From Pelomonas nitida (GTDB taxonomy: Bacteria; Pseudomonadota; Gammaproteobacteria; Burkholderiales; Burkholderiaceae_C): DNA of 64,000 nucleotides. A program made the position numbers and the translations under genes. Within the stretch, counting starts at the first letter, position 1. Each line of letters opens with the position of its first letter. A model generated the notes under the pieces. It was not told the origin of the DNA and searched no databases. It worked only from the letters and a program-made list of their open reading frames with translations. The stretch covers positions 62,001-126,000 of the forward strand of contig NZ_JBIGIA010000014.1 of the NCBI RefSeq assembly GCF_043555975.1. Reading direction: 5' to 3'. Shown here one piece after another: positions 51,094 through 59,889 of this stretch.

Positions 51094-51099
51094 AAGGAC

Positions 51100-51131
51100 A
51101 AAGGACTTGCGAGATTCGCAAGTCCTTTTTT
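51100..51131 (+). terminator. Intrinsic terminator of the tRNA-Val unit
   Basis: GGACTTGCGA and TCGCAAGTCC pair perfectly around GAT and are followed by six T; flanking A and T bases lengthen the stem. Confidence 0.92.
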
Positions 51132-51215
51132 CTTGCCTTGCCCATTTTCGCGAGCGTGGCCGGGGCAGGGTGTTGTCGACAGCGGCCCAGTTGGGCCGCC
51201 CCGAATGCCCGCTGC

Positions 51216-51794
51216 TTAAAAGTGCAGCCAGGCAGCCCCGCCGAGGGCGATGCCGATGGCGCCCACGGCCAGCGTGCCCACTTCGAGCCAGCGGCGCCGC
51301 GTCAGCAGCGTGATCGCGGCCAGGGCGATGGAAATCTGCAGGGCCGTTGTGGCCTGGGCCCAGCGGTGATGCATGTGCATCTGCTCGCTACTGAGCTCAT
51401 CGAAGTGGCGCGATGCTTCCTCGAGCTTTTCAGCCGCCAGCTTGATCTCGTTCTTCTCTTTCTCGTAGCGGGCGATCTTGTCCTTGTACTTGCTCTTTTG
51501 CTCGTCGTTGGGGGTCAGGTCGAAGGCCAGTTCGGCCAGGCTTTGCTTGCTGCTCTTGGCCTGGTAGTAGTTCCACTGGTTGCTGGCCTCGGTCTTGCGG
51601 ATGGCGGCGTCGTTCTTGTAGAGCGCGGCGTTGGCCTGTGTGGCGCCACCCATGTACGAGAAGAAGGCGCCGACCGTGGCGAGGATGGCGGTGATGACCG
51701 CGAGTTGGCCTGCCAGGCCGCGCGGTTCGTGCTGGGCTGCATGCTCCAGTTCGTGGTCGTGAGGGCCGTGGACGTGAAAGCCGCCTGAGGACAT
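51216..51794 (-). CDS. DUF4337-domain membrane protein
   Basis: Protein of 192 residues: one membrane helix near residues 28-48 (LAVITAILATVGAFFSYMGG), a long charged helix probably forming a coiled coil (YKDKIARYEKEKNEIKLAAEKLEEASRHF) and one or two C-terminal helices (ISIALAAITLLTRRRW, LAVGAIGIALGGAAWL). Short His-rich N-terminus (FHVHGPHDHELEH) might bind metal. Pattern fits DUF4337. Function unknown. It starts three bases after the folA stop, so it is the last gene of a thyA-folA unit. Confidence 0.82.
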   Translation of the reverse strand: MSSGGFHVHGPHDHELEHAAQHEPRGLAGQLAVITAILATVGAFFSYMGGATQANAALYKNDAAIRKTEASNQWNYYQAKSSKQSLAELAFDLTPNDEQKSKYKDKIARYEKEKNEIKLAAEKLEEASRHFDELSSEQMHMHHRWAQATTALQISIALAAITLLTRRRWLEVGTLAVGAIGIALGGAAWLHF

Positions 51795-51797
51795 GGC

Positions 51798-52298
51798 TCA
51801 GTTCTCCGTGCAAAGGTAGTCAACAAAATCGAAACGGGTGCCGTCGGCGCTGTGCAGCGTTTCGCGTTGGGTTTCGGTGAAACGCGCGCGATCCCAGGCC
51901 GGGAAGTGCCGATCGGCGTCTGGAAATTCAAGGTCCACCTCGGTGAGTGCGAGGCGGTGGGCGAGCGGCAGTGCCAGCGCGTAGATCTCGCCGCCGCCGA
52001 TGACGCAGACCTCGGCACCGGGGCAGGTGGCGAGTGCGCCCTCCAGGCTGGCGAACACTTCGGCGCCCGCCAGCGTGCCGGTGCTGCGGCTGACGACGAG
52101 GTTGCGCCGGCCGGGCAGTGGCCTGAAGCGCTCCGGCAGGGAGTCCCAGGTCTTGCGGCCCATGATGACGGGCTTGCCGAGCGTGAGCTGCTTGAAGCGG
52201 GCCATGTCGCGCGGCTCGCGCCACAGCAGGTCGTTGTGGCGGCCGATGGCGCCGTCGCGGGCGACCGCAGCCACCAGCGTGATGCGCGCTGCGCTCAT
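51798..52298 (-). CDS. folA: Dihydrofolate reductase
   Basis: NADPH-dependent reductase of 166 residues making tetrahydrofolate. Landmarks are LVAAVARDGAIGRHNDLLW, the catalytic Asp region REPRDMARFKQLTLG, the cofactor motif VIMGRKTWDSLP, RRNLVVSRS and VCVIGGGEIYALAL. The ATG at 52298 overlaps the thyA stop as ATGA, so the enzyme that regenerates the folate oxidised by thymidylate synthase is made in step with it. This is a common pairing. Confidence 0.95.
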   Translation of the reverse strand: MSAARITLVAAVARDGAIGRHNDLLWREPRDMARFKQLTLGKPVIMGRKTWDSLPERFRPLPGRRNLVVSRSTGTLAGAEVFASLEGALATCPGAEVCVIGGGEIYALALPLAHRLALTEVDLEFPDADRHFPAWDRARFTETQRETLHSADGTRFDFVDYLCTEN

Positions 52299-53110
52299 AC
52301 GGCGACCGGTGCCTTGATGGCGGGATGCGGGTCGTAGCCGGTCAGCTCGAAGTCTTCGTACGCATACTCGAAGATCGAGGCCGGCCGGCGCTTGATCGTC
52401 ATCGTGGGGAAGGGCCGCGGCTCGCGGGCGAGTTGCGTGGTCACCTGGTCGACATGGTTGTCGTAGATGTGGCAGTCGCCCCCGGTCCAGATGAACTCGC
52501 CGAGCGCGAGGTCGCATTGCTGCGCCAGCATCATGGTCAGCAGCGCGTAGGAGGCGATGTTGAACGGAACGCCGAGGAAGATGTCGGCCGACCGCTGGTA
52601 GAGCTGGCAGCTGAGCTTGCCGTCAGCCACGTAGAACTGGAACAGCGCGTGGCAGGGCATCAGCGCCATTTGCGGCAGCTCGGCCACGTTCCAGGCGCTG
52701 ACAAGGATGCGGCGGCTGTCGGGGTTGGTCTTGAGCTGCTTGACGACCTCGGCGATCTGGTCGATGTGGCCGCCATCCGGCGTGGGCCAGTTGCGCCACT
52801 GCACGCCGTAGACCGGGCCCAGGTCGCCGTCGGCGCGGGCCCATTCGTCCCAGATGGTGACGCCGCGCTCCTGCAGCCACTTGACGTTGCTGTCGCCGCG
52901 CAGGAACCACAGCAGCTCCAGGATGATGGACTTCAGGTGCACCTTCTTGGTGGTCACCAGTGGAAAGCCGGCGGCGAGATCGAAGCGCATCTGGTGACCG
53001 AACACGCTGCGCGTGCCGGTGCCCGTGCGGTCACTCTTGCGCACGCCATGCTCGAACACATGGCGCATGAAGTCTTCGTAGGGCCCGATAGGGCGGGGCG
53101 GGGTGGTCAT
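52295..53110 (-). CDS. thyA: Thymidylate synthase
   Basis: Makes dTMP from dUMP using methylene-tetrahydrofolate, 271 residues. The catalytic Cys is in LPQMALMPCHALFQFYV, with RTGTGTRSVFGHQMRFDL at the phosphate-binding N-terminus, QLYQRSADIFLGVPFNIASYA, and HIYDNHVDQVTTQL near the C-terminus. I choose the ATG at 53110 (MTTPPRPIGPYEDF); an ATG three codons earlier is also possible and neither has a strong ribosome site. It overlaps folA by four bases. Confidence 0.95.
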   Translation of the reverse strand: MTTPPRPIGPYEDFMRHVFEHGVRKSDRTGTGTRSVFGHQMRFDLAAGFPLVTTKKVHLKSIILELLWFLRGDSNVKWLQERGVTIWDEWARADGDLGPVYGVQWRNWPTPDGGHIDQIAEVVKQLKTNPDSRRILVSAWNVAELPQMALMPCHALFQFYVADGKLSCQLYQRSADIFLGVPFNIASYALLTMMLAQQCDLALGEFIWTGGDCHIYDNHVDQVTTQLAREPRPFPTMTIKRRPASIFEYAYEDFELTGYDPHPAIKAPVAV

Positions 53111-53171
53111 GCCCTGCATTGTCTCAGGGGCCGTGGAGGCCCCAGCGCTCCAGCGTGCCGCGCGGGTGCCG

Positions 53172-53780
53172 CTATGGCGCCAGCAGCACCTGCAGCACGC
53201 GGCGCATGACCGGCGCCATGGCCGACGTCTGCTGCGGCATGGCGGGGTTGCGCACGCCCAGCACGGTCAGGCCGTTGAACAGCGCGCCCAGCAGCAGCGC
53301 GCGGCCACGGATCTCGTCCGGCGGCAGCTTGTCGGCGTGCTCGCCCAGGCTCTGGCGGATCAGCTCCTGCGCTTTCTCGTTCACCAGCGCCTCGCTCTTT
53401 TGCACGACGGCGGCGAGCTTGGGGTTGCGGCTGGCCTCGGCCAGCACCTCCAGTTGCAGCGCGGCTTCGGCCACTTCGCTGTGCTCGTCGATGGCCTCCT
53501 CGGTGCGGGCCAGCATCTGCTCCAGCAGGGCGCCGCCCTCCCGGAACTCGGCGATGCGCAGCAGCACCTCCTCACAATCCCGTTCGACGATGGCCGCAAT
53601 GATGTCGTCCTTGTTCTGGAACAGGTTGTAGATGTGGCCGGGGCTCATGCCCGCCGTCTTGGCGATCTCGGCCATGCTGGCCGCATGGAAGCCACGGCGG
53701 CGGAAGCACTCGGCCGCCGCATCCAGCACCTGCTGGCGGCGGGCGAGCGCCCGGTCGGAGGGTTGGGGGGAGAGCGTCAC
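53172..53780 (-). CDS. TetR/AcrR-family repressor, last gene of the efflux operon
   Basis: Regulator of 202 residues. The N-terminal helix-turn-helix is RQQVLDAAAECFRRRGFHAASMAEIAKTAGMSPGHIYNLFQNKDDI in family order (about 15-60); the C-terminal helices would bind the pump substrates. The GTG start at 53780 overlaps the stop of the outer-membrane factor gene as GTGA, so the repressor is translated with the pump it should control. Two dyads ahead of the operon (59680-59695 and 59723-59742) are its likely operators, which would make a negative feedback loop. Confidence 0.88.
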   Translation of the reverse strand: MTLSPQPSDRALARRQQVLDAAAECFRRRGFHAASMAEIAKTAGMSPGHIYNLFQNKDDIIAAIVERDCEEVLLRIAEFREGGALLEQMLARTEEAIDEHSEVAEAALQLEVLAEASRNPKLAAVVQKSEALVNEKAQELIRQSLGEHADKLPPDEIRGRALLLGALFNGLTVLGVRNPAMPQQTSAMAPVMRRVLQVLLAP

Positions 53781-55186
53781 GACGCGGATTGTCCGCTGGT
53801 TTGACCGTCAGGGAGACCGCCGCCGAGCGCCTTGTAGAGCGTCACGCGGTTGACCTGCTGGGCCAGCCGCGTCGCGATGAGGCTTTGCTGGGCGCTGTAG
53901 AGCGAGCGTTGGGCGTCCAGCGTCGTCAGCCGGTCGTCCAGGCCTTTCTCGAAGCGGGCCTCGGCCAGGCGCAGGGCGTCCTGCGTCTGCGTGACGAGGC
54001 GCTGCTGGGACTCGACCTGCTGGCCCACCGTGGCGCGCTCGGCGAGTGCGTCGGCCACTTCGCGGAAGGCGGACTGGATGGACTTCTCGTACTGCGCCAC
54101 GGCGATGTCGCGGTCCACCTGGGCGATCTTCAGGTTGGCCTGGTTGCGGCCGGCGTCGAAGATGGGCAGCGTCACTTGGGGCACGAAGCTCCACATGCCG
54201 GTGCCGCTGCGGAACAGGTCGTCCAGCGCGTTGCTGGCACTGCCGGCACTGGCCGTCAGGCTGATGCGCGGGAAGAACGCTGCGCGGGCCGCACCGATGT
54301 TGGCATTGGCGGCGCGCAGGCTGCGCTCGGCCTGCAGCACGTCGGGCCGGGCCAGCAGCACGTCCGACGGCAGGCCGGCCGACAGCTCGGCGGTCTGCGT
54401 GACGGCGGCGTCCGTGCCGGCATCCGGCCATTGCGCGGGCTGCAGCGGCTGGCCGACGAGCAGCTCCAGCGCGTTGCGGTCCTGCGCGACCTGGCGCGTC
54501 AGCGTGGCGAGGTCGGCCTGGGCCGTCTCGGCGGCGATCTCGGCCTGGCGCAGGTCCAGCGTGGACGACACGCCGGCGCTCTGCAGACGCTGGGTCAGGC
54601 GCAGCCCGTCCTGGCGCGACAGCAGCGTCTGTTCGGTCAGGCGCAGCCGTTCCTGGTCAGCGGCGAGCGTGAGGTAGGCGCTCGCGACTTGGGCGACGAG
54701 GCTGATCTGCGTGCTGCGGCGGGCGTCGTCGGTGGCGAGGTAGGTTTGCAGCGCGGCGTCGGTGAGGTTCTTCACGCGACCGAACAGGTCCAGCTCGTAG
54801 GCGCTGACGCCCAGCGTGGCGGTGTACTGGCGGGTGACGGTGCCGTTCATGCGCTGTGCCGTCTGGCCAACGCCCGCGTTGACGCTGGGCAGCCGGTCGG
54901 CGCGCTGCACGCCGTACTGCGCCTGGGCGCGCTGCACGTTCAGCACGGCGACGCGCAGGTCGCGGTTGTTCGCGAGCGCCTGCTCGATCAGCGCTTGCAG
55001 CTTGGCATCGGTGAAGAACTCGCGCCAGCCGAGGTCGGCCGCCTTGGCGTCGGCCGCAGCCGTCTGCGGCACGGGCCACTGGGCGGCCACCGGCGAGGCG
55101 GGGCGCTCATAGGCCGGCGCGAGGCCGGCGCAACCGGCCAGCGCGAGGCTCGCGGCGAGCAGCGTGGGCATGAGGAACTTGGTCAT
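53777..55186 (-). CDS. RND efflux outer-membrane lipoprotein (OprM/NodT family)
   Basis: Trimeric outer-membrane channel subunit of 469 residues with a lipoprotein signal (LLAASLALAGC). Two OEP repeats are visible, with LGWREFFTDAKLQALIEQALANNRDLR near residue 60 and PSDVLLARPDVLQAERSLRAANANIGAARAAFFPRISL in the middle, as in OprM and TtgC. It completes the tripartite pump with the permease and fusion protein upstream. It starts one base after the permease stop, and its own stop overlaps the repressor start. Confidence 0.92.
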   Translation of the reverse strand: MTKFLMPTLLAASLALAGCAGLAPAYERPASPVAAQWPVPQTAAADAKAADLGWREFFTDAKLQALIEQALANNRDLRVAVLNVQRAQAQYGVQRADRLPSVNAGVGQTAQRMNGTVTRQYTATLGVSAYELDLFGRVKNLTDAALQTYLATDDARRSTQISLVAQVASAYLTLAADQERLRLTEQTLLSRQDGLRLTQRLQSAGVSSTLDLRQAEIAAETAQADLATLTRQVAQDRNALELLVGQPLQPAQWPDAGTDAAVTQTAELSAGLPSDVLLARPDVLQAERSLRAANANIGAARAAFFPRISLTASAGSASNALDDLFRSGTGMWSFVPQVTLPIFDAGRNQANLKIAQVDRDIAVAQYEKSIQSAFREVADALAERATVGQQVESQQRLVTQTQDALRLAEARFEKGLDDRLTTLDAQRSLYSAQQSLIATRLAQQVNRVTLYKALGGGLPDGQTSGQSAS

Positions 55187-55187
55187 G

Positions 55188-58100
55188 TCAGTGGCCCTCC
55201 TGGGCATGGTGTGCGGGTTGTGCCGGCGCGGTGGGCGCTGCCGGTGCGGCGGCCGCGCGGCTCGGGAACCAGCGCTGCACTGCGATGAAGAACACCGGCA
55301 CGAAGAAGATGCCCAGCACGGTGGCGCTCAGCATGCCGCCCAGCACACCGGTGCCGATGGCGTTCTGGCTGCCCGAGCCGGCGCCGGTGGCGATGGCCAG
55401 CGGCAGCACGCCCAGCGCGAAGGCCAGCGAGGTCATCAGGATGGGACGCAGCCGCATGCGCACAGCGTCCAGCGTGGCGGTGACGGCGTCCTTGCCCGCC
55501 TCCATCTGCGCCTTGGCGAACTCGACGATGAGGATGGCGTTCTTGGCGGACAGGCCGATGGTGGTCAGCAGGCCGACCTGGAAGTACACGTCGTTGGACA
55601 GGCCACGGGCCGACGCGGCCAGCAGCGCGCCGATGACGCCCAGCGGCACCACCAGCATCACCGAGAACGGGATGCTCCAGCTCTCATACAGCGCGGCCAG
55701 GCACAGGAACACGACGAGCAGCGACAGCGCGTACAGCATCGGGGCCTGATCGCCGGTGAGGCGCTCCTGGTAGGACAGGCCCGTCCAGCTCACGCCGATG
55801 CCCGGCGGCAGCTTGGCGACGATGGACTCGACCGACTTCATCGCGGCGCCCGAGCTCTTGCCCGGCGCCGGCTGGCCCAGCACTTCGAGGGCCGGCAGGC
55901 CGTTGTAGCGCTCCAGTCGGGGCGAACCCAGCTCCCAGGTGGCCGTGCCGAAGGCCGAGAACGGCACCATGTCGCCGGAGGCGTTGCGCACGCGCCAGCT
56001 GTTCAGGTCGTCAGGCTGCATGCGGTAGGCCGCATCGGCCTGCAGGTAGACCTTCTTCACGCGACCGCGGTCGATGAAGTCGTTCACATAGCTGCCGCCC
56101 CAGGCGGTGGAGAGCAGGCTGTTGATGTCGGCCACCGTCAGGCCCAGCGCGCCGGCCTTGGCCGTGTCCACGTCCAGGCGCAGCTGCGGCGCGTCCTGCA
56201 GGCCGTTGGGGCGCACGGCCACCAGCGTCGGGTCTTGCGCGGCCATGCCCAGCAGCTGGTTGCGCGCGGCCACCAGGGCCTCGCGGCCCACACCGCCTTG
56301 GTCTTGCAGGTAGATGTCGAAACCGCTGGCGTTGCCCAGTTCCAGCACGGCCGGCGGCGCGAAGGCGAAGACCGAGGCGTCGCGGTACTGCATGAAGTTG
56401 CCCATCGCGCGGCCGGCGATGGCCTGCACCTTCTGGGCCGGGCTCTTGCGCTCGCCCCAGTCCTTGAGCTTGACGAAGGCCATGGCCATGTTCTCGCCGC
56501 GGCCGGCGAAGCTGAAGCCGGTGACGGCGAACACGGATTCGACGTTGTCCTTCTCGTTGGTCAGGAAGTGGTTCTCGACGCGCTGGACGACGTCCAGCGT
56601 GCGCGACTGCGTGGCGCCGGCCGGCAGCTGCACCTGCGAGAACAGGATGCCCTGGTCTTCTTCCGGCAGGAAGGACGTGGGCAGGCGCAGGAACAGCAGC
56701 GCCATGCCGACGACGATCAGGCCGTAGACGACCAGGTGACGGCCCCAGCGGCGCAGCATGCGGGCGACGACGCCCTCGTAGCCGGTGGTGGCCGCATCGA
56801 AGCGGCGGTTGAACGCGCCGAAGAAGCCGTGCGTGGCCGCGCCGTGGCTGGGCTTGAGCAGCGTGGCGCACAACGCCGGGGTCAGCACCATGGCGACCAG
56901 CACCGACAGCGCCATGGCCGACACGATGGTGATCGAGAACTGGCGATAGATGACGCCCGTGGAGCCGCCGAAGAAGGCCATCGGCACGAACACGGCCGAC
57001 AGCACCAGCGCGATGCCCACCAGCGCGCCGGTGATCTGGCCCATGGACTTGCGCGTGGCTTCCTTGGGCGACAGGCCTTCCTCGGTCATCACGCGCTCGA
57101 CGTTCTCGACCACGACGATGGCGTCGTCCACCAGCAGGCCGATGGCCAGCACCAGGCCGAACATCGTCAGCGTGTTGATGGAGAAGCCGGCCGCGGCCAT
57201 GACGCCGAAGGTGCCCAGCAGCACGACCGGCACGGCGATCGTCGGAATCAGCGTGGCGCGGAAGTTCTGCAGGAACAGATACATCACGAGGAAGACCAGC
57301 ACGACCGCTTCGATCAGCGTCTTGATGACCTCGTGGATGGAGACCTCGACGAAGGGCGTGCTGTCGTACGGCACGACCACCTTCATGCCGGCCGGCATGT
57401 AGCTTTCCATGCGCTTGAGCTCGGCTTCCACGGCCTTGGCCGTCGAGAGCGCATTGGCGCCGGTGGCGAGCTTGACGGCCACGCCCGCGGCGGGCTTGCC
57501 GTTGTAGCGGGACACGGTGGCATAGCTCTCGGCGCCCAATTCCACGCGGGCCACGTCACCGAGGTGGACGGTGGCACCGTCGGCCTTGGTCTTGAGGACG
57601 ATGTTGCGGAACTGCTCGGGCGTTTGCAGGCGGCTCTGCGCCGTGACGGTGGCGTTGAGCTGCTGGCCGACGTTGGCCGGCGCGGCACCCAGCTGGCCGG
57701 CGGAGACCTGCGCGTTCTGCGCCTGGATGGCCGTGGACACATCGGCCGGGGTCAGGCCGTGCTGGTTCAGCTGGTTGGGGTTCAACCAGATCCGCATGGC
57801 GTACTGCGCGCCGAACAGCGTCACCTCGCCCACGCCTTCCACGCGGCTGAGCGGGTCCAGCACGTTGGTGGAGACGTAGTCGGACAGGTCGACGTTGCTG
57901 AGCTTGCCGTCCTCGGACACGAAGCCCACCACCATCAGGAAGTTGATGGTGGACTTGACCACCTGCACGCCCTGGCGTTGCACTTCCTGCGGCAGCAGCG
58001 AGGTGGCGGACGCCAGCTTGTTCTGCACCTGCACCTGGGCGGTGTCGGGGTTGGTGCCGGCCGCGAAGGTCAGCGTGATGCTGGCGTTACCTTGCGAGTC

Positions 58101-58346
58101 CGACGTGGAGGACATGTAGGTCAGGCCATCGATGCCCTTGAGCTTTTGCTCGATGACCTGGGTGACGGTGTCTTCCAGCGTCTTGGCGGAGGCGCCGGGG
58201 TAGGACGCGTTGATCGACACCTGCGGCGGCGCGATGCTGGGGTATTGCGAGACCGGCAGCGTGCGGATGGACAACGCACCGGCCAGCATGATGACGATGG
58301 CCAGCACCCACGCGAAGATGGGCCGGTCGATGAAGAAGCGGGACAT
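55188..58346 (-). CDS. RND multidrug efflux permease (HAE1, AcrB/MexB type)
   Basis: Proton-driven inner-membrane pump of 1052 residues. Standard marks are MSRFFIDRPIFAWVLAIVIML at the start, the proton-relay Asp pair in GLLVDDAIVVVENVERVM, SITIVSAMALSVLVAMVLTPALCATLL, and the C-terminal half with GLSAKNAILIVEFAKAQ and LAFALGVLPLAIATGAGSGSQNAIGTGVLGG. The length and two-fold repeat are complete. Substrates are expected to be drugs, dyes, solvents or plant compounds, which cannot be narrowed from the sequence. Confidence 0.95.
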   Translation of the reverse strand: MSRFFIDRPIFAWVLAIVIMLAGALSIRTLPVSQYPSIAPPQVSINASYPGASAKTLEDTVTQVIEQKLKGIDGLTYMSSTSDSQGNASITLTFAAGTNPDTAQVQVQNKLASATSLLPQEVQRQGVQVVKSTINFLMVVGFVSEDGKLSNVDLSDYVSTNVLDPLSRVEGVGEVTLFGAQYAMRIWLNPNQLNQHGLTPADVSTAIQAQNAQVSAGQLGAAPANVGQQLNATVTAQSRLQTPEQFRNIVLKTKADGATVHLGDVARVELGAESYATVSRYNGKPAAGVAVKLATGANALSTAKAVEAELKRMESYMPAGMKVVVPYDSTPFVEVSIHEVIKTLIEAVVLVFLVMYLFLQNFRATLIPTIAVPVVLLGTFGVMAAAGFSINTLTMFGLVLAIGLLVDDAIVVVENVERVMTEEGLSPKEATRKSMGQITGALVGIALVLSAVFVPMAFFGGSTGVIYRQFSITIVSAMALSVLVAMVLTPALCATLLKPSHGAATHGFFGAFNRRFDAATTGYEGVVARMLRRWGRHLVVYGLIVVGMALLFLRLPTSFLPEEDQGILFSQVQLPAGATQSRTLDVVQRVENHFLTNEKDNVESVFAVTGFSFAGRGENMAMAFVKLKDWGERKSPAQKVQAIAGRAMGNFMQYRDASVFAFAPPAVLELGNASGFDIYLQDQGGVGREALVAARNQLLGMAAQDPTLVAVRPNGLQDAPQLRLDVDTAKAGALGLTVADINSLLSTAWGGSYVNDFIDRGRVKKVYLQADAAYRMQPDDLNSWRVRNASGDMVPFSAFGTATWELGSPRLERYNGLPALEVLGQPAPGKSSGAAMKSVESIVAKLPPGIGVSWTGLSYQERLTGDQAPMLYALSLLVVFLCLAALYESWSIPFSVMLVVPLGVIGALLAASARGLSNDVYFQVGLLTTIGLSAKNAILIVEFAKAQMEAGKDAVTATLDAVRMRLRPILMTSLAFALGVLPLAIATGAGSGSQNAIGTGVLGGMLSATVLGIFFVPVFFIAVQRWFPSRAAAAPAAPTAPAQPAHHAQEGH

Positions 58347-58360
58347 GGGTCGTCCTCCGA

Positions 58361-59596
58361 TCAGCGGGCCTGGGCGGCCGATGCGGCGATCTGCGCGGGC
58401 GCGGCGGCAGCCGCCGCTTGCACCGGGGCGCCAGGGCGCAGGCGCTGCAGGCCGTCGACGATGAGCTGGTCACCGGCCGCCAGGCCCGACGTCACCAGCC
58501 ACTGGCCGTTGATGACGGCGCCGGTCTGCAGCTGGCGGGCCTCGGCCTTGCCATCCTTGCCGACCACGAAAGCCGTGGCGTTGCCCTTGGCGTCACGCGA
58601 CACGGCCGCTTGCGGCGCCAGCAGCGCCTGGGCCTGCACGCCGGTTTCCACCAGCGCACGCACGTACATGCCGGGCAGCAGCTGGCGCTTGGGGTTGGGG
58701 AACTGCGCGCGCAGCGTCACGCTGCCGCTGGCGGGGTCGACCTGCAGCTCCGAGAACTGCAGCTTGCCTTCCTGCGCGTAGGTGCTGCCGTCTTCCAGCA
58801 GCAGCTTGACGCGCGCCTGGCCGCTGGCGTCGCGCTGCAGCGTGCCGTCGGCGATCTGGCGCTGCAGGCGCAGCAGTTCGGCGCTGGTCTGCGTCACGTC
58901 GACGTAGATCGGGTCCAGCTGCTGCACGGTGGCCATGGCCGTGGTCTGGTTGGCCGTGACGAGCGCACCGGCAGTGACGGCCGAGCGGCCGACGCGGCCC
59001 GCGACCGGCGCGGTGACGCGGGTTCGGTCCAGGTCGATCTGTGCGGTGCGCAGCGCGGCGCGGGCGGCCTGCACATCGGCTTCGGCCTGCTTCAGCGCGG
59101 CCTGGGCGTCGTCGCGGAGTTGCTTGCTGACGGCGTCGATGCCGGCCAGTTCGTCGTAGCGGCCGGCCTTCAGGCGAGCCGTGGTGGCGGTGGCTTCGGC
59201 CTTGGCCAGCGAGGCCTGGGCGCTGTCACGGGCAGCCTGGTAGCTGGCGGGGTCGATCTGGTAGAGCAGCTGACCGGCCTTCACGTCGCTGCCTTCGGTG
59301 AAGGCGCGGGTCTTGATCAGGCCGGTGACCTGCGGGCGCACTTCAGCCGTCTGCGTGGCAACGGTGCGGCCGGCCAGCTCCGTGGTCAGCTCCACGCGCT
59401 GGGGCTGCAGTTGCACCACGCCCACCGGCGACGGGCCTTGCTGCGGTGCGCCGCCTTGGGCGCCGGCCGGGCTGCAGGCGCTGAGGAAGAGGGCGGCCGC
59501 GACGGCGACGACCACCGTGAGCGTGGCGAAGGCCGGCATGCCGAGCGAGCGGTGCTGAGGGCGTGCGGGAGCGCTGGTCTGGAGATGGGTGGGCAT
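58361..59596 (-). CDS. RND efflux membrane fusion protein (AcrA/MexA type)
   Basis: Periplasmic adaptor of 411 residues anchored by a lipobox (LFLSAC). The order is barrel/lipoyl strands (AEVRPQVTGLIKTRAFTEGSDVKAGQLLYQID), a long alpha hairpin (SAQASLAKAEATATTARLKAGRYDEL and following), second lipoyl half (TRVTAPVAGRVGRSAVTAG) and the C-terminal beta domains. First gene of the pump operon. I choose the ATG at 59596 with GAGG eight bases upstream; an in-frame GTG at 59662 would sit next to the operator dyads. Confidence 0.92.
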   Translation of the reverse strand: MPTHLQTSAPARPQHRSLGMPAFATLTVVVAVAAALFLSACSPAGAQGGAPQQGPSPVGVVQLQPQRVELTTELAGRTVATQTAEVRPQVTGLIKTRAFTEGSDVKAGQLLYQIDPASYQAARDSAQASLAKAEATATTARLKAGRYDELAGIDAVSKQLRDDAQAALKQAEADVQAARAALRTAQIDLDRTRVTAPVAGRVGRSAVTAGALVTANQTTAMATVQQLDPIYVDVTQTSAELLRLQRQIADGTLQRDASGQARVKLLLEDGSTYAQEGKLQFSELQVDPASGSVTLRAQFPNPKRQLLPGMYVRALVETGVQAQALLAPQAAVSRDAKGNATAFVVGKDGKAEARQLQTGAVINGQWLVTSGLAAGDQLIVDGLQRLRPGAPVQAAAAAAPAQIAASAAQAR

Positions 59597-59679
59597 GGTG
59601 TGGGCCTCGACGGTGGTGGGGCCGGGCGGCGAAGGGGTCTGGTGGGGATCCAGGGCGCTCACGGCAGGCTTTGGATATT

Positions 59680-59695
59680 GAATGATCGTTCATTC
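59680..59695. promoter_or_regulatory. Candidate TetR operator, site 1
   Basis: GAATGATCGTTCATTC has perfect GAATGA/TCATTC arms around four bases and lies about 84 bases ahead of the fusion-protein start. Confidence 0.6.
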
Positions 59696-59722
59696 TATTT
59701 TTTGAAGCGGAATTCGCAAGCG

Positions 59723-59742
59723 CTGAATGAATGACCATTCAG
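59723..59742. promoter_or_regulatory. Candidate TetR operator, site 2
   Basis: CTGAATGAATGACCATTCAG contains the exact dyad TGAATG/CATTCA and seven-base outer arms. It shares the GAATGA/CATTC half-sites with site 1 about 46 bases away and probably binds the same repressor. Confidence 0.6.
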
Positions 59743-59807
59743 ATCTGTAGGACTTTGGCGCCGGCGCTCTGGCCGAGCTTGTGAACCATTTTTGCAAGAT
59801 CGTTGCG

Positions 59808-59826
59808 AATGCAAATGATTCGCATT
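59808..59826. promoter_or_regulatory. Fur box ahead of the DUF4198/EF-hand/receptor locus
   Basis: AATGCAAATGATTCGCATT is a near-perfect dyad matching the Fur 7-1-7 core (TGATAAT-N-ATTATCA) at about 11 of 14 positions. It lies 63 bases ahead of the DUF4198 gene start. Confidence 0.65.
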
Positions 59827-59889
59827 TATAGTGATGGAGCGATGCGCGACCTCAGCGACATCGGGCTCCCGTTTCCCAACCCGTTCACC

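Noticed and set aside
50903..51131. tRNA-Val genes as attachment site of an integrated element
   Set aside because: No integrase, no displaced 3' tRNA fragment apart from the intact second copy, and ordinary genes follow.
55164..58781. 1205-codon open frame on the plus strand
   Set aside because: Antisense shadow of the RND permease; Gln/His/Arg/Gly-rich with no recognisable domain.
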